Positions 12,160-22,341 of a DNA stretch of 64,000 nucleotides are shown in pieces. The stretch spans positions 100,225,417-100,289,416 of the forward strand of contig NC_077222.1 in NCBI RefSeq assembly GCF_024763615.1, read 5' to 3'. Positions within the stretch are counted from its first letter, which is position 1; each line of letters starts with the position of its first letter. The notes below the pieces were generated by a model that had not been told where the DNA came from, made no database searches, and saw only the letters and a list, made by a program, of their open reading frames with translations. Origin of the DNA: Phlebotomus papatasi. Taxonomy: Eukaryota; Arthropoda; Insecta; Diptera; Psychodidae. The translations under genes were made by a program, and so were the position numbers.

Positions 12160-12394
12160 TTTATATTTACCAGTGGATTACATTACTTCAAGTATTTTCC
12201 AAAAAAATGTATTGAAATATCGAAATACAAATTAATGTAGTACAGATTTTTTTACTGTTTTCCGTTTTTTTTTCTTTAATTGTTTGCAAAGGTCAAATAT
12301 ATTTCAGATAATTGCAGAATTCTAAAGAAACCTTTACGAAACATTTAGGTATATCAAAAAATGGTTTTTAAACGGATGACTGCAGATTCGCTAT

Positions 12395-13035
12395 TTATTT
12401 CTCGAGGAACTTACGGAGAAGTTCCCTATCCTTTTCATTTTCTTTCTCCTCCCTTTCAGCCTCTTTTTCGAACAACTCCTTTTGTGCAGCAAGAAAAACT
12501 TTGGTAGCAGCCATTAGGTCACTCTCCTTCTTTCTTTTCTTCAATTTAGAAGAGCTTGATGATGTCTGAGGAGTTGCTACATCATCAACATCTTCTGGAT
12601 TCTGCACGATGTCTTTTCCTAAAAAAAAAACATTACTACGTAAGGCTTTATTTATAAAAAGAAAGAATTACCAGTGCTCTCCTCCTCGGTGCTTTCACAG
12701 CCATGCAGTTGATGAAAAACTTCCCTCGGCCTATTGAGGAAAATAAGGTCCAATTCTTGTTGGAACTCGTGCTCACGACGGGGATTGCCAGACGTGTTGT
12801 TCCAGCTGGTGATTCGGTTGTACTCTTGCTTAAGATTCTTAAATTTAATTTCAATCTGCTTAACATCACGTTGATATCCTTGTTTAAGGAACTCTTTTTC
12901 AACTTCCGCAAACACTTCTTGGTTGCGGAATTTTTTGGAGTCCATCATCGCCACAATCTCCTTCTCATGCACAATTTGGAGAAGGAGCTTCGTCTCCTTG
13001 GTTTGCCACTTCTTTTTACCCTTTTCGTCGCCCAT
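12395..13035 (-). CDS. Harbinger Myb/SANT-like accessory protein, two exons
   Basis: Exon 1 is 12672-13035, the intron is 53 bp (donor GTAATT, acceptor after an oligo(T) tract), and exon 2 is 12395-12618; the product is 195 aa. Residues of about 8-85 form a Myb/SANT-like DNA-binding domain (KWQTKETKLLLQIV, then IEIKFKNLKQEYNRI). The C-terminal half is a serine linker plus a charged coiled-coil (EKEAEREEKENEKD). In known Harbinger elements this protein brings the transposase into the nucleus and onto the transposon ends. It is convergently oriented with the transposase inside the same terminal repeats. The splice restores STGKDIVQNPED across the junction. Confidence 0.82.
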
Positions 13036-13405
13036 ATCTTCGCGTACAACACAAAAAGACCTGAATATTTTATTTTGTACTTAGCTTCTTCACCATAATA
13101 ACACAAAATTAAGGTTAGGTTAAACGTCAAATGTACTCCGAATTTCGCTTCGCGCGCTCCGAAAATTTTTGGGACATTTGGGACAAGTTGAATCCAATCC
13201 AATTCGATACGAGGGGTCGTATTGGATTTGCCGTTTACACCGAAAAAAATTAAACAAATCTCAATCTAATGCGACGATGTAAATGGCCTCAAAGCCTTTG
13301 TAAATTCCAGAAAAAGCGCTCAATTATAAAGAATCACGATAAAATAGGAAGAACTACAGCAAATTTGACCATATTAGCTTCATAATTAAACGTGAAAACT
13401 GTCAA

Positions 13406-13717
13406 GGGGTCTCGGTAGCTCAATGGGCAAAGTGTTGGCTTTGTGACGCAGAGGCCCTCGGTTCGATCCTTGATCGAAGCGCGTCCGGTGAATAATTGGA
13501 AAACAGTTTTTCACCGTCCTTAAAAAAAACCTACAAACTGAACGCAAAAATATCAAGAAGGAAGTATGATAAAAGATAAGGGAGCAAAAAAAGGATTTGT
13601 GATGGAGCAAAAAGAAAAATGATAAGGAGAGATGAGTAAATAAGAGTGAGCGAAATGGCTATATGGACCTGATTGAGTCTGACAGCCAAAAACATAAAAA
13701 GGAGAGAGAGAGAGAGA
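13406..13717 (+). mobile_element. tRNA-derived SINE with 12-bp target duplication
   Basis: The body starts GGGGTCTCGGTAGCTCAATG. An A box (TAGCTCAATGGG, 13416-13427) and a B box (GGTTCGATCC, 13460-13469) are spaced as in a tRNA promoter. The tail is a (GA)n run. The sequence GAAAACTGTCAA occurs on both sides (13394-13405 and 13718-13729) as the target-site duplication. Confidence 0.87.
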
Positions 13718-14160
13718 GAAAACTGTCAACAAAATTTGTCGCCCGATTGAAAAAGAGCCGATTGAGTGAGAGTCTACTGTACATAGTAAGTACGGAAAAT
13801 TAGTATTTTCCTCACATAAATACACTGCATACTCGGTACGACCTGTGAAGTCAGTACGAATAGCCGGCCGGGTATACACTGAGTTTCTACATAGTAGATA
13901 AGCCGGCCGGGTAGGAAAATTTACTGGGACCTTTTTTTTTTGGGTTTTTGACATCTGTCACATCTGTCAGGTCAGTCTTAGCCCGATATCGAAAGACAAC
14001 AGGGGTGTCAAATTCCTTTTCTTTCGGAAGTTGCAGCACCAAAAGTAGCGTATTCAAGGTATTACTTGCTCTCTTGCTCAATCTTTTTAGTCGACAAATG
14101 GATACATCAAAATCGTGAGATTCTTCAAATTTTTAAACTTATATAAGCGTACAATCAAAT

Positions 14161-15069
14161 ATGACAGACACATCATCCGAAAGTACCACATCCGAAAGTA
14201 CCACATCCGAAAGTATCACATCCGAAAGTATCACTACCATGGCGGATGAGAAGAGGAAATCCGCCGTAAAATTTGGTGATGCTCCCGACATCAAATTCAT
14301 CTTTCCACGTGACAGCGGAGCTATTCTACTAGCGGAAAAATATCGACTTGCAGACAAAAGTGAGGTATTTCGAAAGCTATTTGGTTCATCATCCGGTGGC
14401 CAGGAACATGGAGAACAAATTTCTATCACAGATATATCGTATGAAATGTTCCGCATAATGATTAGGCATATCTACAATAAAGTTGTGGAAATCAGTGAGC
14501 AAAACTTTCTGGAAATTCTCTATGCATCCAGGAAGTACTTTGTCGAAACATTAACTTACATGGTGATAAAATTTGTGATGAAATTCATCAATGAAGAAAA
14601 TTTGGCAAAATACTTTGAGTCCATTGATAAGTTTCAAATCAAAATGCTCAATGATCATATGAAGAAAGTATGTAAGGCATCCCCTTTGACAATTATAAAG
14701 AGTCTTACATGTTCTGAAGCCCACAAGCGTATTCTCGAAATAATACTGGAATCATCAGATTTGCCATGTTCAGAATTCGAATTGTATTCAGCGATTGTGA
14801 AAATGCTGAAAAGTGAGAGAGGAAATGGAATATTGTCTAATGAAGATTTGCAGAAGAAACTGGGAAAACTGGTTTACCTGATAAGATTTCCTACAATGTC
14901 CATCAAAGAACTGATTTTGTGCGGAAAAAAACCATCCCTGTTGACTTCTCAGCAAATCGTGGACCTTCTACTTTGGGTACAAGAGAACACTTACTCAAAT
15001 TCTCTCCAGTTTTTCTCCAATGTCCCAAGAAAGTCGTCAAATAAAAGCTCTCCAAAAGATCGTTGTTAA
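14161..15069 (+). CDS. Intronless BTB-BACK domain protein
   Basis: A 302-aa frame without introns. It starts with a short Ser/Thr repeat (TTSES units). A BTB/POZ domain follows at about residues 38-140 (DIKFIFPRDSG, HIYNKVVEISEQNFLEILYASRKY), then a BACK-like helical region (about 140-260). The family (BTBD1/2/3/6 type) usually dimerises through BTB and serves as a Cullin-3 adaptor; that role is inferred. A possible polyadenylation signal AATAAA is at 15261. From about 15000 the +1 frame reads as coding-like sequence up to a stop near 15196, so the C-terminus may be frameshifted. The single exon could reflect a retrocopy. Close family member not determined. Confidence 0.72.
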   Translation: MTDTSSESTTSESTTSESITSESITTMADEKRKSAVKFGDAPDIKFIFPRDSGAILLAEKYRLADKSEVFRKLFGSSSGGQEHGEQISITDISYEMFRIMIRHIYNKVVEISEQNFLEILYASRKYFVETLTYMVIKFVMKFINEENLAKYFESIDKFQIKMLNDHMKKVCKASPLTIIKSLTCSEAHKRILEIILESSDLPCSEFELYSAIVKMLKSERGNGILSNEDLQKKLGKLVYLIRFPTMSIKELILCGKKPSLLTSQQIVDLLLWVQENTYSNSLQFFSNVPRKSSNKSSPKDRC

Positions 15070-15269
15070 AAATGCTACAGCTGCAGCATGTGCAAAACTT
15101 TCGAGAGTTGCGGAGGAGTATGATCGGTATACAGATTATGGTCAAGATAAGAATTTAAAAAAACCAGAGCCTGATAAACGCAAGAAATACACGTGAGAGG
15201 ATCACTTGAAAAATGCCTATGTCCAGAAATATGAAGTCAATGAATGGAACAAATAACTTGAATAAATAT

Positions 15270-15610
15270 TTTGAAATAGGAAAAACATACATTTTTATTT
15301 TATTAATGCTGTAAATCTTAATTTAAAATATCAATTAGGGAGAAAAAAGTAAAACCAATAATAAAATCAGCTTATTGTTGGTAGGACTGAGACTCTCATG
15401 GCATATTCTAGGACAAGGTTGAACAGAACAGGCGACAAGGCATCCGAACTAGGACCAACTGAATTTTAAGGATAAAGAATCGCAGAAATTTCTGAATCAA
15501 AAAGGAATTTCTGTTGCTTTAAATAGACTTTTATTTCTTTTTAAATGTTTAAATTCATAACTGAATAGAGATAAATATAATTAAAACAGAAATATAATAA
15601 TTACACATAA
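15270..15610. other. Convergent 3' region of the BTB gene and UBXN6
   Basis: AT-rich. A minus-strand AATAAA (TTTATT at 15530-15535) lies about 75 nt past the UBXN6 stop and is a plausible polyadenylation signal. Confidence 0.45.
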
Positions 15611-18600
15611 TTATAGTGGCTGGATTAACATCAAAAGTTCCTCCTTGATGTAATTTCCAGGAGGAACCAACTCTGGATCATCGTAGGAAAAGATCAGCAA
15701 AATATTTGGGACAAGTCTCAAATCGTACAGAGACTTCTCAAAGTCATCTTCTTCGAACTTGTGTCCCGTTGGACCCACCAAATGAAATTCTGCACTCTCG
15801 TGCTTCATGCAAGACTGCACAAATTCATGAACTTGCAAGAACTTTTCATACACATTGAATGTGCCCTGAAAGCCAACATAAACCGCATTTTAGCCTTACA
15901 ACATTCAAACGATCCAAACCAAAAAAGATCAACTCCTTTCTCACCTGCAAATAAACGCCATCGGGAAATCGAACACGAATAAGGGTATACCTGTAGCGAT
16001 TAATAATCCTGAGTTCTTCCCTCTCTCGCATGACTTTGGTCTTGAGAACGAGTGAACTCTCTAGGGCTTCGGTTTTCAGTTGTTGCTCTCGCTTCAGCTC
16101 TTCCAAGCTTATGCGAAAGAAATCCTGCGGCAGTTCATTCTTTTTGGCCTGAGACGGCAACAGCACCTGAATATTTCGATCAATCTCCAAATTGATCTTC
16201 TCAGCACACATCAGAGCATCCAGCAGCACCTGAAGTTGCTCCGTGCCATCTTGGCCCTTCGAGAAGAACACCATAAACGTCTCACCGTCTATTGTCTGTT
16301 CCTCGAATCCAGCTGCATGGAGAAACTCAAGAGCCCCCTCTACATGACGCACTTTCTCGCTGAAAATGCGATTGGACATGCGAATTTTCATATACTTCTC
16401 CTCATCCGGATGATTTATAATATTCTCCAGATACTTGGTCAGTGTCTCTACGCAGGCATCAGCCTGAAAATAGCCCAAAAGAAAATTGCTCCTATCGCAT
16501 TTTTGCTAATGAAATGAATTAAATGGCAAAGGTAGAAAAATGTCCCAGCTTTATGGGATGTTCGAACGGATGACCTAAATTACATATATTAATATAAGGT
16601 CATTTAGAGGTCGAATATAATATAATATAATATAATATAATAGGTTTGAATATAGTGTACAATGGAGCCGTCAATATGGTGTTTTGAATTTCGTGAACTT
16701 TGATCCCTCACCTCTCCGGTTCTATGGTAACCACAGCGAACCCACGTCACTTTTTGGAAACTTCGTAGCCTCTAGACTACAACACTCTAAAATTTGATCA
16801 ACTTCCATAATGGCGTTTTTGAGAAAAATGAGTTTGAATTTTTACGCTACCGTAGCGCCACTAATGGTGAACTTTTGAACTATTATCTGGAAGTGCTCAT
16901 TGAGACGAAACTTTAGACAAAAATTTAGGTCAGTGGTTGTTTTTCCAGCCAGCACAGTAAAGTAGTTTCGTTCTCTACAATCTCTCTGTGGCAGTATCCG
17001 TTATATTCGAACCATGTCGGTTCCTTCCAGCCAGCCACTGAGTGTATGGAGGTGACAGGTAGCGACACGAAGTGGCGTACCAGGAGCTCACAAAGAAGAA
17101 TTGGGAGGAAGGAATTGGGGCGCTTCAGGTCAAAATGTTAATTAGAACCACAGATATAGGCCGGTCAATTTTCAACTTTGACCTTTACCGCTCGGGTCAA
17201 GGGAGTCCGGTCCAAGCGAGTTAAGTTTTTTTTTATTTGACAGATATAAAGTACAGCTATAAAATACTAAAATTCAGGCCGATCCATTCAATAACGCCGA
17301 AGATAATAATTAACTTAGAAAATTGGGAAAAAATTCTTTTCAGTAATAGCGCTCCTGACGGTGGTTTTACGAACTTTCTCAATTTTGTGGTATTTCGCGA
17401 GGCCTTTTGAAAACGCCTTCTTTAAACAAATTCTAACAATTAGGACCAGAGCTAGAGGCATTTTAGGGAAAAAAAAATGAATTTTGACTCTTACGAACTA
17501 GAGTCAGGGGGATCGGGGGCTTAAGCTTTTCTTAAATCGAATGAGCCCGATCCATGCCATAAAAGCTGCAGTCAAGGAGACGGAAACTATCAGGGGGGTG
17601 ACATTAGCTCTCAAAAATGCGACCGATTTTAGTGTAATTTTTCTCTGTTTTCGTACACATTTCACGAGATATCTCCAAAACTACGTACGTTGCCAATTTG
17701 GGGTTTTTTTTGGTATTTTGCATTTATATTTTTTGCTAATTCATTCTATAGTGGCAGAAAACAGCTAATAAACCCAAAAGTTTTTTCGGCGCGCTAGAAA
17801 CATATGGGAAACATAGGAAATGTCATGCCCCTGGAAACTATAGTTAACTCTTTCCGGACCGTAGCATTATGCTGCAAGCCAATTTCACCATTTTTTAACC
17901 CTTTAAGGACGACTGGGTCACCCGTGACCCATAGAGAAAATAATTTTTCCTGACTACCTGAAATTATTTCTTTCTAATGTTTTTACCAAATCACAAAGTA
18001 GAAAGATGTAGGAATCTAGGATATTTTTTGCAAATCTCCAACTACTTGCTATATAAAAAATATTTAAGCTCAAAAATGATGAATTCTCAAATTTTCACAT
18101 TGGTGCTTGAATTTCAATATTTTTAATATTTCTAATTTTTTTTAAGGAAAAACCTCTTGGGACTAGAAACTATAAAAACTATACATAATATTTCTCAACA
18201 AAGTAAAAATTATAGTTTATTGGTATTTTCAGGAAAGCATCATAATTTTCATGGGTCATATATGACCCAATCGTCCCTAAAGGTAAAAAACACTGAATCT
18301 GCCACTAGTGGATTTTCGAAGATTTGAGGTTAGACTGTTACATGCTTTTGTTTTTATGTGCGCAAAATAGTTAATTATTCGTGTAATATTGTGTGATATA
18401 TCAATTAGCTGAGATTTCCCAGTGCAATACTGACTGAAGAAGGTAATATTTTGATAATTTATAAGATACTTCCGCGTATATGTTATAAATTCATAACTTT
18501 TTACTCTTGTACATGACTTCAAAAATGTAAAAAAAATTTCATGATCAATGAACCCGAAATCATCCACATATTATGCTCGGAAGATAGCAATGATGCCGAC

Positions 18601-20226
18601 AATCTTGTCCTGAACGAAAGCGACATAATATATTTGGAACAAGACGTCGATGAAGTGGACTTTGAAGTCTTCATCGAAAACGCATCAACTCCGGAAGAAC
18701 TCCCAGATCCACAGCAATGTGCAACTGTACGTCTGAAAGTCCCAGGGACAAGAAACATTGCAGCTACCCATTACCATCAAACATAAGACCAATTGTATTT
18801 GTGAGGCATGCGACATTTATCTCTGTGTTACCTTACCAGTAATGTGAAATTTGTTTCGATGAATATCATAAAAATTAAAAATGAAGTAAACAATAATACA
18901 TTTTTTTTCATAAAAATTATTGTTTTTGTGTACAAGTCTTCAAGAGTCTTTGAGACCAAAAATTGAATGAGATTTTTTAAAATTAATTTTTGATCGTTTT
19001 AATTTTTACTCGTACTCTAAATATTTTTTTTTATTATTACAAATATATTCAAGTTATTTATCTTTCAAAAATAACAGAGCAAACGAGTAAACTAGTCGTC
19101 TGGAAAATTTTGTGCTTTTTTACCTTTAAGGACGATTGGGTCATATATGACCCATGGTTTTCCAGGACTCCTAGGGATGAGAAAATTTCTTTTTAACCGT
19201 AAATCTCTTATTTAGGCTAAAATATCGAGGGAAACTTGATTTCATTGAATTTTGCTCAGCGGAAAGCTTCTCGTCCTTAAAGGGTTAATCAAAAATATCT
19301 AAGCTCAGGAATTAATTGAGGTCCTACAAAAAAATATCTTACATTTGGACATCCTTATAGTTTGTAATCATTTACAAGAATCGGATTTTTATCAATTCTG
19401 AATATTTATAAAACACTGTTTTTCATAGTATATTCATATGCTTCTTTGGGTACTCAGAGTCCCAAAAGAGACGAAAGACTTAAATCCAGACAAACTTGTG
19501 ATAATTGAGATTTTTGCAAGAAAATTTTGGACAAAGTTTGAGCCCGATCAGAGGACATGCAATTTTGATCGGTTACAATAAACCACTAAAAAGAATTTTC
19601 AACTGAAGCTTGAAAATCTTGATAATAAATTCATTTAACAAATAAATTAACCATGACTTTAATTGAAAAAAAAAAAAAACAATTTGGAATTAGGAAAAAC
19701 TCCATACCTTGTCCTTTGTGTTGCAATTGTGAATGATGAGACAGGCAGAGAGTCCGCTGTCTTCATTGTTCAATTGATCGTAGAGGAATTCCTTAATCTT
19801 TGTTCTCCATTCACTTTTTGGGAGAACTTCATCACTGACCAGTGGGCACCTGAAGTAAACTCCCTGCACAGCCAGATTCCTCCTTTCGTCCGGAATCGCC
19901 TCACTCTGCGGCGCCTTTGCGCTCTCCTCTTTCGCTCGACGTTCAGCCTCCAACTCCCGTCGCACTTGCGCCTGAATGGCTGCCAAGGACGTGTTGAATT
20001 CCTTCGTGTCTTTTTTGGTGCACCTCGCCATGGCAGCTGCAGCTGCATTCCTGGCTTCTTGTCCCAGTTCCTTTCTCGCTGGCTTCACATAAACCTCCTT
20101 TCCGGTCTTCTTCTGGGACGTCGTTGGCTGTGGATCAGTGGCATTGAGTTTCCTTCCCGGACCAGCGAGCTTGAATTTTGCTTCTTCCTTCTTCCTCGCA
20201 AAGAACTGAGCCAATTTCTTGGGCAT
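15611..20226 (-). CDS. UBXN6: UBX domain-containing protein 6 (PUB-UBX p97 cofactor), three exons
   Basis: Exons are 19708-20226, 15945-16463 and 15611-15865, all in phase 0; the product is 430 aa against about 441 in human. The N-terminus has the family helix and FKLAGPGRKL motif, followed by the VQGVYFRCPL segment. The PUB domain starts at about residue 174 (ADACVETLTKYLENI) and normally binds the p97/VCP C-terminus. A charged coiled coil (about 300-345) and a UBX fold (about 346-425, GTFNVYEKFLQ to LLIFSYD) follow. The UBX lacks the FPR turn, as in UBXN6. The known role is as a p97 cofactor in endolysosomal trafficking. Intron 1 is 3.2 kb and holds nested TTAA transposons; intron 2 is 79 bp. 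A short membrane-protein ORF ends 14 nt upstream of the ATG. Confidence 0.92.
16615..16645. repeat. (TATAA)n-type microsatellite
   Basis: Consecutive TATAA units inside UBXN6 intron 1. Confidence 0.8.
16646..17843. other. UBXN6 intron 1, unassigned part
   Basis: No coding sequence in either orientation. GC content is higher than the surroundings (about 16680-17560), with several short direct motifs such as TCAGGGGG. It is possibly an old transposon, but no termini were found. Confidence 0.35.
17899..19284 (+). mobile_element. Internally deleted piggyBac-type transposon
   Basis: A 1,386-bp element with termini CCCTTTAAGGACGA and CGTCCTTAAAGGG, flanked by TTAA on both sides (17895-17898 and 19285-19288). 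Subterminal palindromes of the type GGGTCATATATGACCC occur near both ends. TTAA duplication and CCCTT termini are diagnostic for piggyBac. The interior holds only remnants of a transposase. Confidence 0.87.
18541..18876 (+). pseudogene. piggyBac transposase remnant
   Basis: An 81-codon frame (18541-18786) begins with an acidic N-terminal region as in piggyBac transposases. The DDD catalytic core is missing. Just downstream, in shifted frames, are TNCICEACDIYLC and then CEICFDEYHKN before a stop. These resemble the cysteine-rich C-terminal zinc domain of the family. The arrangement is that of an internal deletion plus frameshifts, so no active enzyme is encoded. Confidence 0.6.
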
Positions 20227-20240
20227 CTTGATGGAACTTT

Positions 20241-20654
20241 CTAGATTCTAGGGGTATGTTCCTTGGGAAGTTTCAGACGAGCCACAGACAGCTTCAATTC
20301 CTCAATCTCCTTGACAGTACCTGGAACAGGACAGGATTGCATCAGCTGGGTGGGATAAATTTAGGGCTTCTCGCGTGACTTACTTGGTTTGATGAATCTA
20401 TCTGAGATGACACTGCCGTACTTAAGCCAGTAGAAAATAACAAGACTGGAGGTGATGAGGGACAAGGTCAGGAAGGATTTCAACAAAACCAATTGGAAAT
20501 CCGTGAAAGGGACGAAGTCTACTGTCAAATTTTCGTAGGAATACGACAGGATCAATTGATAGAGTCCTCTCGTGAAATTCAATGAGGATTCCAGATGTTC
20601 GGACAACAAAGTAATATTTAAAATTGTCTCAAGAGACATTTGGACCTGTAGCAA
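20241..20654 (-). CDS. Small membrane protein of unknown function, two exons, upstream of UBXN6
   Basis: Exon 1 is 20384-20654, the intron is 63 bp (donor GTAAGT, acceptor TTCCAG), and exon 2 is 20241-20320; the product is 116 aa. One clear membrane helix (LLKSFLTLSLITSSLVIFYWL) follows an N-terminal half with three N-glycosylation sequons (NIT, NFT, NLT). A charged, helical C-terminal tail (TVKEIEELKLSVARLKL) follows. I do not recognise the family. The stop codon lies 14 nt before the UBXN6 ATG, and the second exon would run straight into UBXN6 exon 1, so both may sit on one mRNA. The start may be the Met at codon 6, because a possible acceptor (CTACAG) precedes it. Confidence 0.62.
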
Positions 20655-20960
20655 GGTGGAAACTGCACATTAAATTTACAGGAAAAATTGCAATCACACG
20701 CAATAATTTATTTTCTTCTTCATAAAGAAAAGATGACAAAAAACTGTTATACAATTCCTACAGTAGACACAAAAATTATAGAGTCAGTGATTTAAATCTA
20801 ACGTCCCGGGATTACTAGGTAAGGAACATGATGGCATGGACCTAGTTTTAACGCTAAGTACTTAAATAAGCTCTTTGTAAAAGCGCTCACTTAATTCAAA
20901 ACATTAAAATTAAATAGTAGGTGAGATTATTAAGAATCTCACAATACATCCGTTTAAATA
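20655..20960. other. Upstream flank of the small membrane protein gene
   Basis: Presumed promoter region; no diagnostic core element recognised. Confidence 0.3.
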
Positions 20961-21289
20961 CAGTAGAGTCTCTTAAATTCGAACGCTCGGGGGGTATTTT
21001 TGACATTTCTCACCTCCCAAATTCGAACGATTTTTTCAAAACTAACGAAATTTGTGTGAGATTAAATTGTACTTTGAATCAAATTCCCGTACTTTCTCGC
21101 AAGCCTTAGTGGTAAAATACTTCCTTTTCATTTTACACGATCATAATGTATGTAAACATTCAGGAAGAAGCACATAAATATGATTTTCATTCACCAAGAA
21201 TACGAACTTTCTAACATAACCTCACAATTTACGTTTTGAATCCAAACGGCGTTCGAATTTGAGAGATTCAGATTTGAGAGACTCTACTG
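20961..21289. mobile_element. TA-flanked MITE, CAGTAGAGTCTCTTAAATTCG subfamily
   Basis: Left CAGTAGAGTCTCTTAAATTC and right GAGAGACTCTACTG, flanked by TA; 329 bp, non-coding. A lone related end (CAGTAGACTTTCGCTTATCC) is at about 21393. Confidence 0.78.
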
Positions 21290-22341
21290 TAAATACACCA
21301 CCTGAGGGGCAATTCACGAAATATCCAGACAAAATTGACTGAACGCGGCGAATATGGCGGAGACGGTATGGCGAAAAGCAAATAACCCTAAATACAGTAG
21401 ACTTTCGCTTATCCGTGGACTTTTTTTCCGGGTGACATAAAAAAAATCCGTGAGACAGTTGAATTTTCAAAATTTTAATGACACATCCCGTCTGACCAAG
21501 TAAGCGTGGATTATAGCCTAAATTAACTCCTATCTTTCACACCTTACCTTTAAGAAGGTCCCATACAAAATACCCCTTACCAAATATACGTGAAGGACAC
21601 TGTTTTGCGTTCATGGTGGTGAGCAGCAGAACTAAAAAAAAATATGTTGCCAGCCGTGTTGCTTAGCTGTCAGAAGAATGGGATATTTTCCAAAAGATTT
21701 TATTTGTTTTGAAAATTTGCACAAAGTTTGTGAGTGATTTTGTGCGATTTGAGTGATTTTATTAATAATAATAAATATGCGGCGGTGCGTTTCGTTTAGA
21801 GAAGAGTGTCGTCATTACAATAAACAAGTTTGCAACCGTGAAATACGTGTTTTTCTTACCTTTTCGTGAGTATTTTTTATGAGACAATTTTTTTTATACA
21901 ATTGTTTTTGTTTTTCTAAAGTGTTTAATCGTTTATACTGGTTAATTAAAATATATAACTATCTTTGTATCTTCTATCGTTTGTATAAAATTCTAAAATG
22001 AAATCAGGATGTGCAATTGACAGTTTCATTTCACCGCCATTGATGTACTTGGCAAAATCCAGTTCTTAATTCGGGCGCACCACTCGGATCTTGCCGATAA
22101 GAGCTAAAATAGTTCCTATAGATGGGTGTTAATTAATGGCTCAACGCTGGGCCCCCTTACCCTGTGTCAGACGGGATTGTTCCCGTTTTGGGTTTTTTTT
22201 TGTTAAGCAAATGTGCTCTATCTACTGTAATTCTTACTCACTGTAACTTTTTTGGACAGTACACATGTTTAGAGAGACTGTCGGATTCAGTCAGGTCAGG
22301 ATTCACACCGTAAATTTTCAATGTAAATAAAAAAAATCGTT
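21290..22341. other. Spacer between MITE and LINE
   Basis: No gene seen. Contains the solo MITE end at about 21393; otherwise AT-rich with no clear structure. Confidence 0.35.

Larger units (their letters stand above)
10679..13289. mobile_element. Complete two-gene PIF/Harbinger-type transposon
   Basis: A 2,611-bp element with perfect 33-bp terminal inverted repeats (AGGCCATTTACATCGTCGCA...). It is flanked by CAAAG on both sides (10674-10678 and 13290-13294). It carries a DDE transposase on the plus strand and a Myb/SANT-like accessory protein on the minus strand, which is the two-protein set of the Harbinger superfamily. Both frames are open. A 5-bp duplication differs from the 3-bp one usual for the family; if the termini are counted as GGCC, the duplication is the 6-bp TCAAAG. 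Confidence 0.88.
10610..13779. mobile_element. TA-flanked MITE split by two nested insertions
   Basis: The outer element starts CAGTAGACTCCCTCTCAATC at 10610 and ends GAGAGTCTACTG at 13779, flanked by TA. Its sequence is interrupted by a Harbinger transposon (10679-13289) and a SINE (13406-13717). Removing both leaves a MITE of about 235 bp matching the reverse complement of 3164-3395. Confidence 0.82.
17848..19479. mobile_element. TTAA-flanked CTCTTTCCGG element, split by an insertion
   Basis: The left end TTAA-CTCTTTCCGGACC (17844) and the right end GAAAGAC-TTAA (19480-19483) belong to one small element. An uninterrupted 238-bp relative sits at 27107-27344. The copy here is broken by the piggyBac element at 17899-19284. 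Confidence 0.82.

Noticed and set aside
13406..13480. Functional tRNA gene
   Set aside because: A and B boxes are present, but the cloverleaf does not close. The body continues into a GA-tailed unit with a target duplication, so it is a SINE.
19663..20244. 193-aa plus-strand frame
   Set aside because: It is the antisense of UBXN6 exon 1, which has a clear family match.
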